From contig OU342635.1 in the NCBI GenBank assembly GCA_910589415.1, forward strand, positions 8,618,001-8,682,000: DNA of 64,000 nucleotides, read 5' to 3'. Below are positions 1-13,300 of the stretch, one piece after another; the first letter of the stretch is position 1, and every line of letters starts with the position of its first letter. Below the pieces are notes generated by a model. It ran no database searches and was not told where the DNA came from. It worked only from the letters and a program-made list of their open reading frames with translations. The translations under genes were made by a program, and so were the position numbers. The stretch comes from Malachius bipustulatus (lineage: Eukaryota; Arthropoda; Insecta; Coleoptera; Melyridae).

Positions 1-3000
1 GCAAGGGTTCTTTCTTTTATTAGTCCGGGTGAATCCGGCATTTGTGAGGGGGTTAGAATGAATAGAATAAAAAGTTGATTTCATCTCATAACGGGAAATT
101 CTTGTGTTTTAATAATGTTTCCTTTCTCCCAAAAATGGCTAACTTGAGTATTTTAGGTATTTAAGGTACACTTGAATAAAATAGGTTTACAACGTAAAAA
201 GTCCACGGAGTTAAAACTAGACGATCACGATCACAGATAAAATCAAATTTCAAAAAATAACGGAGTGGGTGGACACTTCCGGTATTTCCGTAAGTGATGC
301 TGCCATCTTGAAATTATTTTCCATGAAGTTCTCTTGGTCACTTATGTCTGGAAAATTTTTATTTTGACTTAACTGATCACCCTGTAGTTAGCGTTAAAAT
401 CTTGCTTTTGTTAAAATAAAAAATGTTTTCTGTTACCTATATGCATTCTGATTGCTTCTTCTTCCCTGATTCCTTCTACAAGTTCTATCTCAATCAACTA
501 TCTCATCCATCTCGTTGTTCTTAGACGTCTTCCTATAATCCTTGTAAGATAGTAGAGTGAGTTATCCCACTTCTGATATTACTATTGGATGGATTTGTCG
601 CATAATGGATTCTTGTCAGCTAACCTTGACGATCCTTTTCTGATAAGGATTATTGAACATAACTATAATTGTTGGGATATGGAATTTTCTTAAACAATCA
701 GTTGCGTTCAACGGCTTTAAAATTTTTTTAAATGCCAAATTGTTTTCAGTGATAAAAAAGAAATGGCTATAATAAAAAATGTCGCTTTTTCTATTTTTTC
801 AGCATATTATTCAGTAGTAATTACTGAAGTTTTCACAAATTTTGTTCTAAATTATGAATAAGCATGAAAGTGTGCAACTTTTCTCTTGTTTAATCGACCC
901 CGTATCTCTGCTATTTCCAGGATCCCAACGGCGAGAGAGAAAAAAAAAAGGTAGGTATGCATAACAGCAGTGTCGTTTCCAAGTGCTTCAGTCTGAAAGC
1001 TCTTCTAAGTCTGAATGCAAGTCTGAAAGTAGTCGCTGAATATTGTAGGTAAGTGCAGAAGAGGATCCTGATAAAAGTAAACGAACTATAATACCATTTT
1101 TCAACTATACCACTTAAGTGGTTTTTAATTATTATTTAATGTCAATTATTCTCTCAGAAAACTCGTTTAGTGAAGCCAGAAATATAGGAAAATCGAAATT
1201 TCCTTTATGCAAGCAACATTTCTAGACATTATTTAGAGTTAATATTTCAAGTTTAAATAAAAAAATTAGATCTAGAGCAAACTGTTACTATTAAATAAAT
1301 CACGCCCTCTGCTCCGAAACTGAGCGCTTCCACTTCAAAGATACTCACCTCCAAGTGCAAACACGTTCCATAATTAACAGATTTGACCATAAAATATTTA
1401 AACTTTCGAGAAGCGGCCACAACAAACAGAAATATTCATATAGAAATTCACAGAGTATTAGAGGAATACATCTGCATATATTTCACCCCTAAATGTATTT
1501 ACCGAAGCATACATCCCCAAAGTGGCCGCAAATTGGAATAAATGAACTTATCTTCCATCAGTAGTCTTCCCCCTCTTGTAATAATATAATGTATTCATTG
1601 AGACGTGGTCCTCGCTTACCAGTCATAGATTCGCAATTGCATTAAGACATGTGAAGGGGACGCCACAACATGAAGTGGCCACAGGCTCATCTCAACGCCT
1701 ACTGAATTTATAACTAAATAACAGTCACTTAACAGCCACTAGGGTTTGTAAATTGACAGGAAGGTTCAAAACAGAAATATGAGGGCACGTGAAGATATGG
1801 AGCTGTGTTGAGGTATGAAGCTGCGAGAAATCGGTGCCGCAATGTTTCTATCCAGAATCCCCTTTAGAGAATTGCATCGAGCAATCGCTGACAAATTGAC
1901 AGCGGATGTCAAGATAAGAGTTGACCATCGGCACGCCTCCGGGGTGTCTAGAACATTTAATTAAAAGCCTGTTACCTTTCACAAGTTGCCCATTAGAAGC
2001 AATTGGACGTTACGGCGAACCATTCACTCCCCGCTTTCGCCCCGCTTTCTCATCCGGTGCAACTCCAGAGATCCACCCTTCCGATATCGGGGAGCAATTC
2101 TCTTCCAAGTAGAAGTACAACGATTTATATGGTGATTTTTTAATTTGTTTAATGCATCTCTAAGCCACGAAAAGCGTCCTAAAATTCGATGGGTTTTGGA
2201 TTTCAATTCGAGTAATGCATTCTCCTTTTCTCATATATTTAAATATTCATCCAGAACACACCGATCTGAATAATAAAGCTCCTATATTATAGATTTTAGA
2301 TCGTCGAAGAGTCCCCGAATGCGTCCTGTATCGTCGGCTATCCGTGACCGCCCGTTCAACCCCCGACCGGCCCTCCAATCTCGCTCTGTCGGGAGAACAC
2401 TTAACTTGTTGAATATTGCGAGCCAACTCGCCTTTAGAGTGCGCTTAACCTGACAGAACGGGGTTATTTACACCACGGTCGTCATCTGCTATCCTCCCCC
2501 ATTTGGGGGTGTATCCACCTCCTCATTCCACTCGTTCCACTCGCACTCCTAATTGATGGCCACCTCGTGGCTGCAAACCTGGCCGCTAGTGGGGCTCAGG
2601 GGGCTGCTCGGACACTATGAAGGGGTTAGTTGGACCTTAGGGGTTGAAATTGGATACAGCTGTAGTTGTGGTTTATGTTTATAATACAGAGTGAACAATA
2701 ATTTTGTTTGTTTGCTTTGTACTTTACGGTAAATTTGATATGTAATTCAATTTCGATTCTATTTATTTAATTATTTTTGGGGCACCCCATGCGAACGAGT
2801 AACAGCAAGATATTATTAGCAACATGTTACTGGGTCCAGGATCTCATTAAGTAAGTAATTAACTAATAATTCTCTACATGGGGAATATTGGATTCTTATT
2901 ATTAAATCGCCGCCTATTGGATTTTATTGATTTTGATTTTTTGGCACACGACGTTTATTAGGGGAATGGGATGAGCACTTTTGAAAGATTCTGCACCTGC

Positions 3001-4264
3001 GCACTTCTTATCTCATTCTCACCGCTAATTTCACTTTTTCATAATAACCTGCTACAGTTTTATCATATTTTCAATTGTTTATATTTGTTGTTATCAATTG
3101 TTTACTTTCAAAAACATTTTTTTAAACATTTGACAAAAAATACATGGCTCGCTTGGTATACAATTCGCATGGTAAATACTGGGAGAACATTTTAGATTAT
3201 TAATGCGAGAGGTGTACGTAATGGTTCTTTCATTGAGGGAGAAATTTCGTTTTAATTAACGCAAAGCATGAACACATTTATCATAATTGTATAATCTGAA
3301 TAGTTTATCTTTCGGGGCTGGGAGGAAGCGGGAGGGTCAAGAGACATTAGCGTCTAATTTTCTGACGGATTTCAGTAATAATTTTGAATGATTATTAGTC
3401 TGGCTAAATAATTCTCCACAATTAACGTTGAATATGCGCGACAAATCAAGAAAATCTGCATTAGGATTTGGACGGCGAATTAATTCGAGCCTAGAGATGA
3501 GCGAACAAGTGACTATCTCTTAGATGCTACACAAAGACCTGACGGCCCATCAGTTCTGGTAACAGTTGCTACTATCCCGGAATCACTAGTTGCAGATACT
3601 CAGAGACAATGGACCGTTTCTAAATGGGAATAATGAGTAGGAACCGATTAAAGTGGCTGGAATTCTCCACTGTCACTCAGGCTTTGGGCAAAGCAAAGGG
3701 GACGATATTTCAACCCCATCATGGGGGAAATAATGCAAATGGAGGTTGTCCTCGACTCGACTCGTAAACGCCGTGCCCGTGATATTGCATCCGTTCACCA
3801 GTGTCAACAAGTTAACAGGAGACATGAGCGGGAGAGAAAATCAATTTATTTATGGACGCGTGAATAAAAATTTACACTGCTAAGAGTGACAGTGAAAAAT
3901 GTCAATATTGCATCGTGTCAATGGCACGTCACACAAAGTGACAGTTAATCCCTAGCCGAGTCACTGGACTGTTTTCCTGAGAAGTTTCCCCTTCTTATTT
4001 TTCTGTGTTCACTCCTCCTACGAAAAAAAAAACTTTAGTCTACAATACAGGCGTGTTTCATAATATTAAACATAATACTGGTCTTAAAATAAAAACAAAT
4101 AAAAAGAGTTCAGGGACTTCCCTTCCCATGAAAAGTAATTTGAACGTCTACGAAAATATATGGTATATTTATGTTTTATAGGTTTCTAGAATGTTTCTTG
4201 AGTTTAATATTCAAGTATTTAAGTAACGAGGAACTAGAGGTAACGGTTATAGGATTCTATTCTA
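1..4264. other. Non-coding stretch, no recognisable gene
   Basis: All frames carry frequent stops and the short open frames show no known domain. The base composition alternates between AT-rich sequence and more balanced islands (about 1900-2120, 2300-2640 and 3480-3800). These islands could be conserved non-coding sequence, but a single sequence cannot show that. I see no tRNA, rRNA, tandem repeat or mobile-element end here. Confidence 0.6.
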
Positions 4265-4281
4265 TATACAGTGTGTGTCAC

Positions 4282-5795
4282 CAGGGCCGGATTTAGAGGT
4301 ATAGAGGCCCTGGGGCAACAAAGGAGTGGAGGCCCCTAATAATTTTCCAAATAAATTAAACGATGTTTTTTAAAAAGTGTAAACGATAAAGTGTAAATTT
4401 AATCTGAGTTTTGCAAGCTAAGAAAAGAACCCGTGAACAAGAGTAAAATCGCTACACCACTATACAGGGTGTCCCATAATATGTGGGCAATCTCCCGGAT
4501 TTGGGTAAATTTCGTAAAAATAAATGAAAAAATAACTATAAAATTAATTCCTCAGAGACACCCCTACAAAGATATTAGCTGTTGAAGTTGAACGTTGAAA
4601 ATCAATTTTTTGCAATAACTTTTTTATTTCTTGACCGATTTTGATAATTTTTGGTGTTATTTTGTATTATTTTGAACTGTTTAGAATAGTGTTTCTTAAT
4701 CTTTGGTAGCACATACATAGACCTCGGAATGGCATAACCCCCTCATTCACTTGAAATAAAACAATAAAAATAATAATTTTACAGTTTTTTAAGGTTAATT
4801 TTCTTTTTATTTGACATTTTTTACATAAAAAATGTATCTTTATTTATTTCGATAGAGCGAACCGTTATCGAGATAAACGTCCTTCTAATAGTTGATGCGT
4901 CGCAGGAACTTTCCAAATTTCAAGTAAAATTTAACAAGATGGCTGACCTTTGATAGTAAATTGAGCAGGAAACAAAACAATAACTTAGTTAAATACACGT
5001 CAGTGTCAAAAGATTTCATTTCATGCAGATTCAATTCTAACTGATTTTCTGCGTATTCAGCGTTTCTGTAACTCATTTTAAAATCAGTTAGAATTGAATC
5101 TGCATGAAATGAAATCTTTGACACTATTTGACGTGTATTTAATTAAGTTATTGTTTTGTTTCCTGCTCAATTTACTGTCAAAGGTCAGCCATCTTGTTAA
5201 AATTTACTTGAAACTTAGAAAGTTCCTGCGACGCATCACCTATTAGAAGGACGTTTATCTCGATAACGGTTCGCTATATCGAAATAAATAAGGATACATT
5301 TTTTATGTAAAAAATGTCAAATAAAAAGAAAATTAACCTTAAAAAACTGTAAAATTATTATTTCTATTGTTTTCTTTCAAGTGAATGAGGGGGTTATGCC
5401 ATCCCGAGGTCTATGTATGTGCTACCAAAGATTATGAAACACTATTCTAAACAGTCCAAAATAATACAAGATGAAACCAAAAATTATCAAAATCGGTCAA
5501 GAAATAAAAAAGTTATTGCAAAAAATTGATTTTCAACCCTCAACTTCAACAGCTAATATCTTTGTAGGGGTGTCTCTGAGGAATTAATTTTATAGATATT
5601 TTTTCATTTATTTTTACGAAATTTACCCAAATCCGGGAGATTGCCCACATATTATGGGACACCCTGTATAAGAAAATAAATGTTAAAAATGGAAAATGAA
5701 AAGAAAAGTTTTTGGAAAATTCTTTTGTGGGGGCCCCTCATTTGTGGAGGCCCCGGGGCTGTAGCCCCGGTTGCCCTCCCCAAAATCCGGCCCTG
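4282..5795. mobile_element. Non-autonomous hAT-like DNA transposon with 8-bp target duplication
   Basis: The element begins CAGGGCCGGATTT and ends AAATCCGGCCCTG, a perfect 13-bp terminal inverted repeat. It is flanked on both sides by the identical 8-mer TGTGTCAC (4274-4281 and 5796-5803). An 8-bp duplication with CAGGG-type ends is the signature of the hAT superfamily. The subterminal parts hold GC-rich GGCCCC-type motifs in opposite orientation. No transposase is present, so it would have been mobilised in trans. It is inserted in the left arm of a foldback element and itself hosts another palindrome (4461-5670). Confidence 0.85.
4461..5670. repeat. Near-perfect long inverted repeat (foldback MITE, TATACAGGGTGTCCC ends)
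   Basis: The left arm (4461-5047) and right arm (5079-5670) are inverted copies with few mismatches, separated by a loop of about 31 bases. The termini are TATACAGGGTGTCCC and its complement. The apparent TA-rich target and the GGGTGTCCC ends suggest a Tc1/mariner-like or foldback MITE; the family assignment is inferred. Open frames in it are by-products of the palindrome. A transcript through it would form a hairpin with a stem of nearly 590 bp. Confidence 0.85.
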
Positions 5796-6300
5796 TGTGT
5801 CACAAGCATGGTACACCCCCTTTTTTTTCTTTATTTCTTGAGATAATTTTTTGAAATTTGGTACGTCGCATATTCTCGATAGAGCGCACATTTTAGCAGA
5901 AAATTGAATTTTTTCCCACATCCGGTTTTGCCGGAAATGTTACCAACTTTTTATTTTTAAATGGGACACCCTATATATTATTATATTTTTGGATTCTATA
6001 CATTTGTACGAATCCAACAATACCACATAAGTATTATTTCAAGTGTCGAATTTGTTTTTATTTACTTTTTTATTTCTCAGTTATAGTGTGCCATGACTTC
6101 AGTTGTGTTCATCTCAGACGCAAAATGGATACACCAAAATGTCCCTTATTTAGAGTACTAGTAGATGGTACCTCGGTACCAATATGGTACCATTTGAAAA
6201 AAATGAATTCAGCTCAAAAAATCATTCCGGTGCGCATAATTTATCCATAAATCACTTAATTTAGTGCTTTGAACAAAATTTCGATTTTTCTATCATTAGT

Positions 6301-6464
6301 GTCCGTATTCATCAAACTTCAAAATATAACTCTGGGGTTATATTTTGAATTTTCTGACAGCTGATTGGTCTAATGCTCAAACCCTACGAACGCTACTAAT
6401 TTTAAACCAATGACATGATCCAAAATATAACCCCAGGGGTTATATTTATTGATGAATACGGGCC
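6301..6464. repeat. Small palindromic MITE in the centre of the foldback element
   Basis: The sequence begins GTCCGTATTCATCAA and ends TTGATGAATACGGGCC, so its ends are inverted copies. Inside, AAATATAACTCTGGGG is mirrored by CCCCAGGGGTTATATTT. It encodes nothing. A TAG trinucleotide near both outer edges may be a target duplication, but the ends are not exactly matched, so this is uncertain. Confidence 0.6.
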
Positions 6465-6808
6465 TAGATGATCCAATTGGAGTAAAACAAAATAGTCATG
6501 GCACACTATAATTGCGAAATAAAACATTAAATAAAAACAAATATGACATTTAAAATGGTACTTATGTGGTATTGTTGGATTCGTACAAATGTATAGAATT
6601 CAAAAATATATAAATATATAGGGTGTCCCATTTAAAAATAAAAAGTTGGTAACATTTCCGGAAAAACCGGATGTAGGAAAAAATTCAATTTTCTGCTAAA
6701 AAGTGCGCTCTGTCGAGAATATGCGACGTACCAAATTTCAAAAAATTATCTCAAAAAAAAAGAAAAAAAAAAAAGGGGGTGTACCATGCCTGTGACACAC
6801 TGTATACA

Positions 6809-7568
6809 GAACGTAGAAGCTTCTAACTTGATGGATATCTTAAGATTAGTATTTTTATTTATCAACTCTCTGTGTGAGACCAGTTTTTAGAATTTGATCT
6901 AAGTGAGAAAAGTAGTTAAAATATTTCTTATATTGAGAGTGGTACAGTGGAAATAAAAAAAACTGACATAAAGTGCAAATACGTCTTGCAAAGAATCCAT
7001 CTGAAAGAAACACTTTAAGATTAAATTTTTGTACCTACTAGGTATGTTACTTAAGTGCTAAAAAATGTAAATGGAAATACTGTAAGTAACAAAAAATGAC
7101 GAAATGGAAACACGTCTGAGTTAATTTTTTAGAACGAAAACAGTTCTAGATAATTTATTTTATACTATGTCACTTAAGTGCTAGTACACTTTACCTAAGT
7201 GCTATACAAACACACTTTAACTAGTTTCATTAGAAGGATTGTACAATAGTGGCACCCTCGCTGTCATAATATTTTCAAGTGCGAAAAAGTGTATAAATAG
7301 TGAAATAGGGTTAGTCTCAAGGTGTTGAAAAAAAGACACTTAATTGTGAAAAAAAGGCTCACGACGCGGAAACGAAATCATATGAGATTTTTCCACCGCA
7401 GGCTTTAGAATGCCCAAACAAAGGTTGTGTAGAGTTTATTCCATCATCTTCCAGGTTTGCTCCTTATTTTGTCAAATTTAACTCGACATTTCCTAATTTT
7501 ATTATACTGAACCATTTTTTCTAAAATCTGGTACCTGAAGATTTTGGGACGTGCTAATTTTATATTTT
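6809..7568. other. AT-rich non-coding spacer
   Basis: No long open frame, RNA gene or mobile-element end is recognised. CACTTAAGTGCTA-like words recur a few times (about 7050, 7170 and 7195), perhaps a trace of an old short repeat. Confidence 0.5.
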
Positions 7569-8111
7569 TATACAGGTTAGTCTAAAAGCTAAAAGTAATA
7601 CTACTTGAAAGGGTGTCAAAGCTTTTTGACGATATCTCACGAATCGTTAGAGATCTATAATTGAATTTTTGTACATATCTTATTTTAGGGTTGCTTGAAA
7701 CGTTTTTTGCCCATAATTTGTATGCTTTTGGTGAAACAAAAGCTTTAAATGTGAACTATTTTCTAGAAAACAGCGTTTTATGATGAAAACCATAAAACTG
7801 GCAATATGTTTTGGTGTGGATAAAAACAAACTTATTTTTGATCATTTTTTTTATGTTTTGTTTCACTGCCACATAAAAAAATAATTAGCTCTCAAAAAGT
7901 AGATAATATTATTGACAAGATGTGTACAAAAGCTGGATTCTGTATCTCAAACGGTTCCTGAGATATCGTCAAATAACCGAAGAAATTTTTTGTAACACCC
8001 TTTATCTCTAAAACGGTAAATTTGCGCACTCATGTTAATAGGCGTTTTCTTTTCGGTGGCAGGGAATCCCACCTTTCAATTTCCGACACATGTTTTGAAA
8101 CACCCTGCATT
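7569..8111. repeat. Degraded foldback or MITE-like palindrome
   Basis: The left part (about 7609-7690) contains AAGGGTGTCAAAG, GACGATATCTC and TTTTTGTACATATCTT. These are mirrored, with mismatches, in the right part (about 7918-8003) by AAGATGTGTACAAAA, GAGATATCGTC and TAACACCCTT. GAAACACCCTGCAT at 8096-8109 faces a TATACAGGTTAG-like sequence at about 7570, which may be the outer ends. No coding capacity is seen. The boundaries are approximate. Confidence 0.45.
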
Positions 8112-10371
8112 AGAACAGTTTTTTTCTATAACAAGGAATTGTTGAAAGTATATTGAAGTTTTCGGAATAAGGATAAAAAGGAATTGAAATTCTCCTCCTT
8201 TTAAGGTTACAGAGTACCTAACTAGAATGAATCGATTTTTATATTTTTATATGTAATATTATCTCTTATTGGAATTCATCACAGCTCCAAGCTCCACGTC
8301 CGTTTGTTTCCAGAGTTTAAATTAGATGAAGTCTTAAGGTCGAAGAATCCTTTATGGAATGATCCAATTAGTTCCTTGCGGCAGATTGTGAAAACTCAGA
8401 TCTTAATTTCAATTATTATCAGTCGTTGCTGGAATTTACGCGAACGCCATGTGTTGTACAACAAGCGACGTCACCCCGTTTTCAACGGTAAGCGGCGATA
8501 ATCTCAAGGCACTCGGGATAAACTCCTGATAATTGTCGTAACTCATCCTTAGATGTCGCTATTGCCTCCCGTTCCGTAGCCAGATGGCGTTGCGCAGATA
8601 CCGTCCTCATCTGTATGCTAATATTGCAAATTGCAACCCGGGAAGCCACCCCCTGCGTGTGTCATGATTGCCGCCAAAGGGGCTGATAATACCCACAACC
8701 ACGGGGCTTAAGCCGGTTAACTTTGGGGTTATTTTTATCAACGTATTATTACAACCAGCGAGGGTTATGTTTTGCATATTATTGGTCGTAATTTGCATTT
8801 TTTAAGGGAGAAAATTGGATCCGGGGGCTGGAATTGTTTATTGTTGCATAAGTTACGACACAACGAAGTTTTCGGTTTGATGTTTGATGTCATGTATTTA
8901 CGAAACAAGCAGGGTTGTTATCTAAGGAACGGTGGGTCGCTTGATATTCTCTCCGCAAGGATATCCGAACTAAAATTTCCATCAATGGATATTCTTTCAT
9001 GTATCTAGTTCTTGTATGTATGCAACTTTTAGTATTGGTGTATCAAAGAGTAACTTTTCTGATGTAATAAGAGCCCGAAAGGAGCCCATAAGAAATCCTG
9101 GAGGTGTAGAAATATTGGAGAAGGATCAGAACTAAATCCCGAAGGCTAACACCGGGCTTGATATTCTATCTGGTCTTGTGAATACGGTGAAAAGTGCAGT
9201 TCCCATATCGTCTTTATAGAATTCAGCTTTCAATTTCGTCTCATAAAACCACCAAGCACCAGGCACCAGGCACTAACGCCAGCACCAGAGATCAAAAGCC
9301 TGCCTCGGATTCAGCAGCACAGGGAACAATATTAATAATACTGGTAGGTGTATAAAAACTCAACTAACTACTTTATTACAAGTAAATGGGAAATTCATCA
9401 TATTTCATTTAAATTATCTCACTATTGTTTTATGAAAGTTATTCATTGAAATTTCCTTTAATAAAGCTTTCATTCAAAACCCACAATGCGGTGTCCGTTT
9501 CGTTTGAAGGTCCGCACGGGTTGTTATATCACAGTCCCGCGTTTTATCCCACTTTTGATCCCGCCCCTGATCCTGACCGCTGCTTGTCTGTTTTATTTCG
9601 TCCCCCACGACCGGCACAAAAAGCAGTCTTCAATTGACCCTCGACTGAACTACACAAACCAGACCTAAAAATATGGAATTGTTGGCAAGATTATACCTAC
9701 CGCAGAACTTACCCTCTAATTCCGTATTCTATTTAGGGTTTATGGAGATTTCGCGGTGCTTTTCAGTCAGAACACACAGACGAGTTAATTGTTTTGATAT
9801 GCTAAGTATTTACCTTTAATTAATTCTTCTTTTTCTTGTCTCATTTCTGTGCGGTGCAAGTTTATTTCGCGCACAATGTAACCTAACTAATTCAGTGAGA
9901 TAATATCTAAGCCCGGTGCGGGTTAATTCTGTCTTCATTATACCTGAGTAAGCCATGAATGGGAACTCTTGACAGAAAGGATCAGAAGGCAGTCAGGATG
10001 GAGGGTGTAGTCTGACCGCAGCAGGACCGCAGAACAGTATACAGCTTAGAGGAGTCCCTCTTATATTGCACGGGCCTTCTATGGGTCATCTGATTAGAAC
10101 AGGCGATACAATCAACGCCCTTTGTCCTCTTAACAATGTTCATCCATGACCAATCTAGCATGACGTTACTCTGAAGGTAGCTTGTGAATACAGTGGCGCT
10201 CTGTTCATACACCGAAACGCAAGATTTGATCAAAAATCATTAATCAAATCGGGCCATAATTCTTTTGTTATTGTAAAAGTTATTATTGTAACGGCTGTCA
10301 TTTCGTTCTCTTAATTAGGCTTACAACATTTTTCGTGGGTTATTGATTAATGCTATGGTAAAACTACTATA
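8112..10371. other. Non-coding stretch, no recognisable gene
   Basis: Base composition is balanced around 8300-8760 and 9480-9620 and AT-rich elsewhere. Short open frames such as 9425-9637 have no recognisable motif or flanking splice pattern. A small CACCAGGCA-type repeat lies near 9250-9290. No RNA gene or element end was found. Confidence 0.5.
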
Positions 10372-13300
10372 GCCTTTAAGACTTTAAGGAATGGAACCAT
10401 AAACCTCGTCACTGACACACAAATTGCCAAAATAAAAAAAAAGACCACATTTTAACGTATACACTCAAATTAACTTTAAAATGAGGTCTCAGAGGAATAC
10501 CCATTTCAAATTTGAAGTGACATAGTTTTTTGTACCAAATTTCGATCTCGGTCGGCTTCGACTTTAAGGGAATGCCACTATTAGCCCCGTTACTGACACA
10601 CAAATTGCCAAAATAAAAAAACGACCTCATTTTTACGTATACACTCAAATTAACTTTAAAATGAGATCTCAGAGGAATACCCATTTCAAATTTTGAAGTG
10701 ACATAGTTTTTGGTACCAAATTTCGATCTCGGTCGGCTTCGACTTTAAGGGAATGCCTCTATTAGCCCCGTCACTGACACACAAATTTCCAAAATAAAAA
10801 AAACGACCTCATTTTTACGTATACACTCAAATTAACTTTAAAATGAGGTCTCAGAGGAATACCCATTTCAAATTTGAAGTGACATAGTTTTTGGTACCAA
10901 ATTTCGATCTCAGTCGGCTTGAGCTTTGAGGAATCGAACTATAAACCTCGTCACTGACACACAAATTGCCAAAATAAAAAAAACGACCTCATTTTTACGT
11001 ATACACTCAAATTAACTTTAAAATGAGGTCTCAGAGGAATACCCATTTCAAATTTTGAAGTGACATAGTTTTTGGTACCAAATTTCGATCTCGGTCGGCT
11101 TCGACTTTAAGGGAATGCCTCTATTAACCCCGTCACTGACACACATATTGCCAAAATAAAAAAAACGACCTCATTTTTACGTATACACTCAAATTAACTT
11201 TAAAATGAGGTCTCAGAGGAATACCCATTTCAAATTTGAAGTGATATAGTTTTTGGTACCAAATTTCGATCTCGGTCGGCTTCGACTTTAAGAGAATGCC
11301 ACTATTAGCCCCGTCACTGACACACAAATTGCCAAAATAAAAAAAACGACCTCATTTTTACGTATACACTCAAATTAACTTTAAAATGAGGTCTCAGAGG
11401 AATACCCATTTCAAATTTTGAAGTGACACAGTTTTTGGTACGAAATTTGGATCTAAAGTCGGCTTGAGCTTTGAGGGATCGAACTATAAACCTCGTCATT
11501 GACACACATATTGCCAAAATAAAAAAAATACCTCATTTTTACGTATACACTCAAATTAACTTTAAAATGAGGTCTCAGAGGAATACCCATTTCAAATTTG
11601 AAGTGACATAGTTTTTGGTACCAAATTTCTATCTCGGTCGGCTTCGACTTTAAGGGAATGCCACTATATTAGCCCCGTCACTGACACACAAATTGCCAAA
11701 ATAAAAAAAACGACTTCATTTTTACGTATACACTCAAATTAACTTTAAAATGAGGTCTCAGAGGAATACCCATTTCAAATTTGAAGTGACATAGTTTTTG
11801 GTACCAAATTTCGATCTCGGTCGGCTTCGACTTTAAGGGAATGTCACTATTAGCCCCGTCACTGACACACAAATTGCCAAAATAAAAAAAACGACCTCAT
11901 TTTTACATATACACTCAAATTAACTTTAAAATGAGGTCTCAGAGGAATACCCGTTTCAAATTTGAAGTGACATAGTTTTTGGTACCAAATTTCGATCTCG
12001 GTCGGCTTCGACGTTAAGGGAATGCCACTATTAGCCCCGTCACTGACACACAAATTTCCAAAATAAAAAAACGACCTCATTTTTACGTATACACTCAAAT
12101 TAACTTTAAAATGAGGTCTCAGAGGAATACCCATTTCAAATTTGAAGTGACATAGTTTTTGGTACCAAATTTCGATCTCAGTCGGCTTGAGCTTTGAGGA
12201 ATCGAACTATAAACCTCGTCACTGACACACAAATTGCCAAAATAAAAAAAACGACCTCATTTTTACGTATACACTCAAATTAACTTTAAAATGAGGTCTC
12301 AGAGGAATACCCATTTCAAATTTTGAAGCGACATAGTTTTTGGTACCAAATTTCGATCTCGGTCGGCTTCGACTTTAAGGGAATGCCTCTATTAACCCCG
12401 TCACTGACACACATATTGCCAAAATAAAAAAAACGACCTCATTTTTACGTATACACTCAAATTAACTTTAAAATGAGGTCTCAGAGGAATACCCATTTCA
12501 AATTTGAAGTGATATAGTTTTTGGTACCAAATTTCGATCTCGGTCGGCTTCGACTTTAAGGGAATGCCACTATTAGCCCCGTCACTGACACACAAATTGC
12601 CAAAATAAAAAAAACGACCTCATTTTTACGTATACACTCAAATTAACTTTAAAATGAGGTCTCAGAGGAATACCCATTTCAAATTTTGAAGTGACACAGT
12701 TTTTGGTACGAAATTTGGATCTAAAGTCGGCTTGAGCTTTGAGGGATCGAACTATAAACCTCGTCATTGACACACATATTGCCAAAATAAAAAAAATACC
12801 TCATTTTTACGTATACACTCAAATTAACTTTAAAATGAGGTCTCAGAGGAATACCCATTTCAAATTTGAAGTGACATAGTTTTTGGTACCAAATTTCTAT
12901 CTCGGTCGGCTTCGACTTTAAGGGAATGCCACTATATTAGCCCCGTCACTGACACACAAATTGCCAAAATAAAAAAAACGACTTCATTTTTACGTATACA
13001 CTCAAATTAACTTTAAAATGAGGTCTCAGAGGAATACCCATTTCAAATTTGAAGTGACATAGTTTTTGGTACCAAATTTCGATCTCGGTCGGCTTCGACT
13101 TTAAGGGAATGTCACTATTAGCCCCGTCACTGACACACAAATTGCCAAAATAAAAAAAACGACCTCATTTTTACATATACACTCAAATTAACTTTAAAAT
13201 GAGGTCTCAGAGGAATACCCGTTTCAAATTTGAAGTGACATAGTTTTTGGTACCAAATTTCGATCTCGGTCGGCTTCGACGTTAAGGGAATGCCACTATT

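Larger units (their letters stand above)
4265..6808. mobile_element. Composite foldback element interrupted by a hAT-like insertion
   Basis: The left end (TATACAGTGTGTGTCAC at 4265) and right end (GTGACACACTGTATA, ending at 6806) are inverted copies of each other. The left arm resumes at 5804 after the hAT insertion and runs to about 5976. It is mirrored at 6611-6806, including the pyrimidine tract, a TGGTACGTCGCATATTC-like block and an ATGGGACACCCTATATA-like block. The sequence between the arms (5977-6610) is also palindromic: a TTTGTACGAATCCAACAATACCAC segment in the left half recurs inverted in the right half. Each arm of about 200 bp has similar sequences at both of its ends (CAGTGTGTCAC-like and AGGGTGTCCC-like), so the structure may be two small MITEs in opposite orientation. 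No protein is encoded. A TA target is possible but not proven. Confidence 0.75.

Noticed and set aside
4885..5124. 79-codon frame across the hairpin loop
   Set aside because: It is an artefact of the palindrome: its two halves are reverse-complement sequence, and it has no domain.
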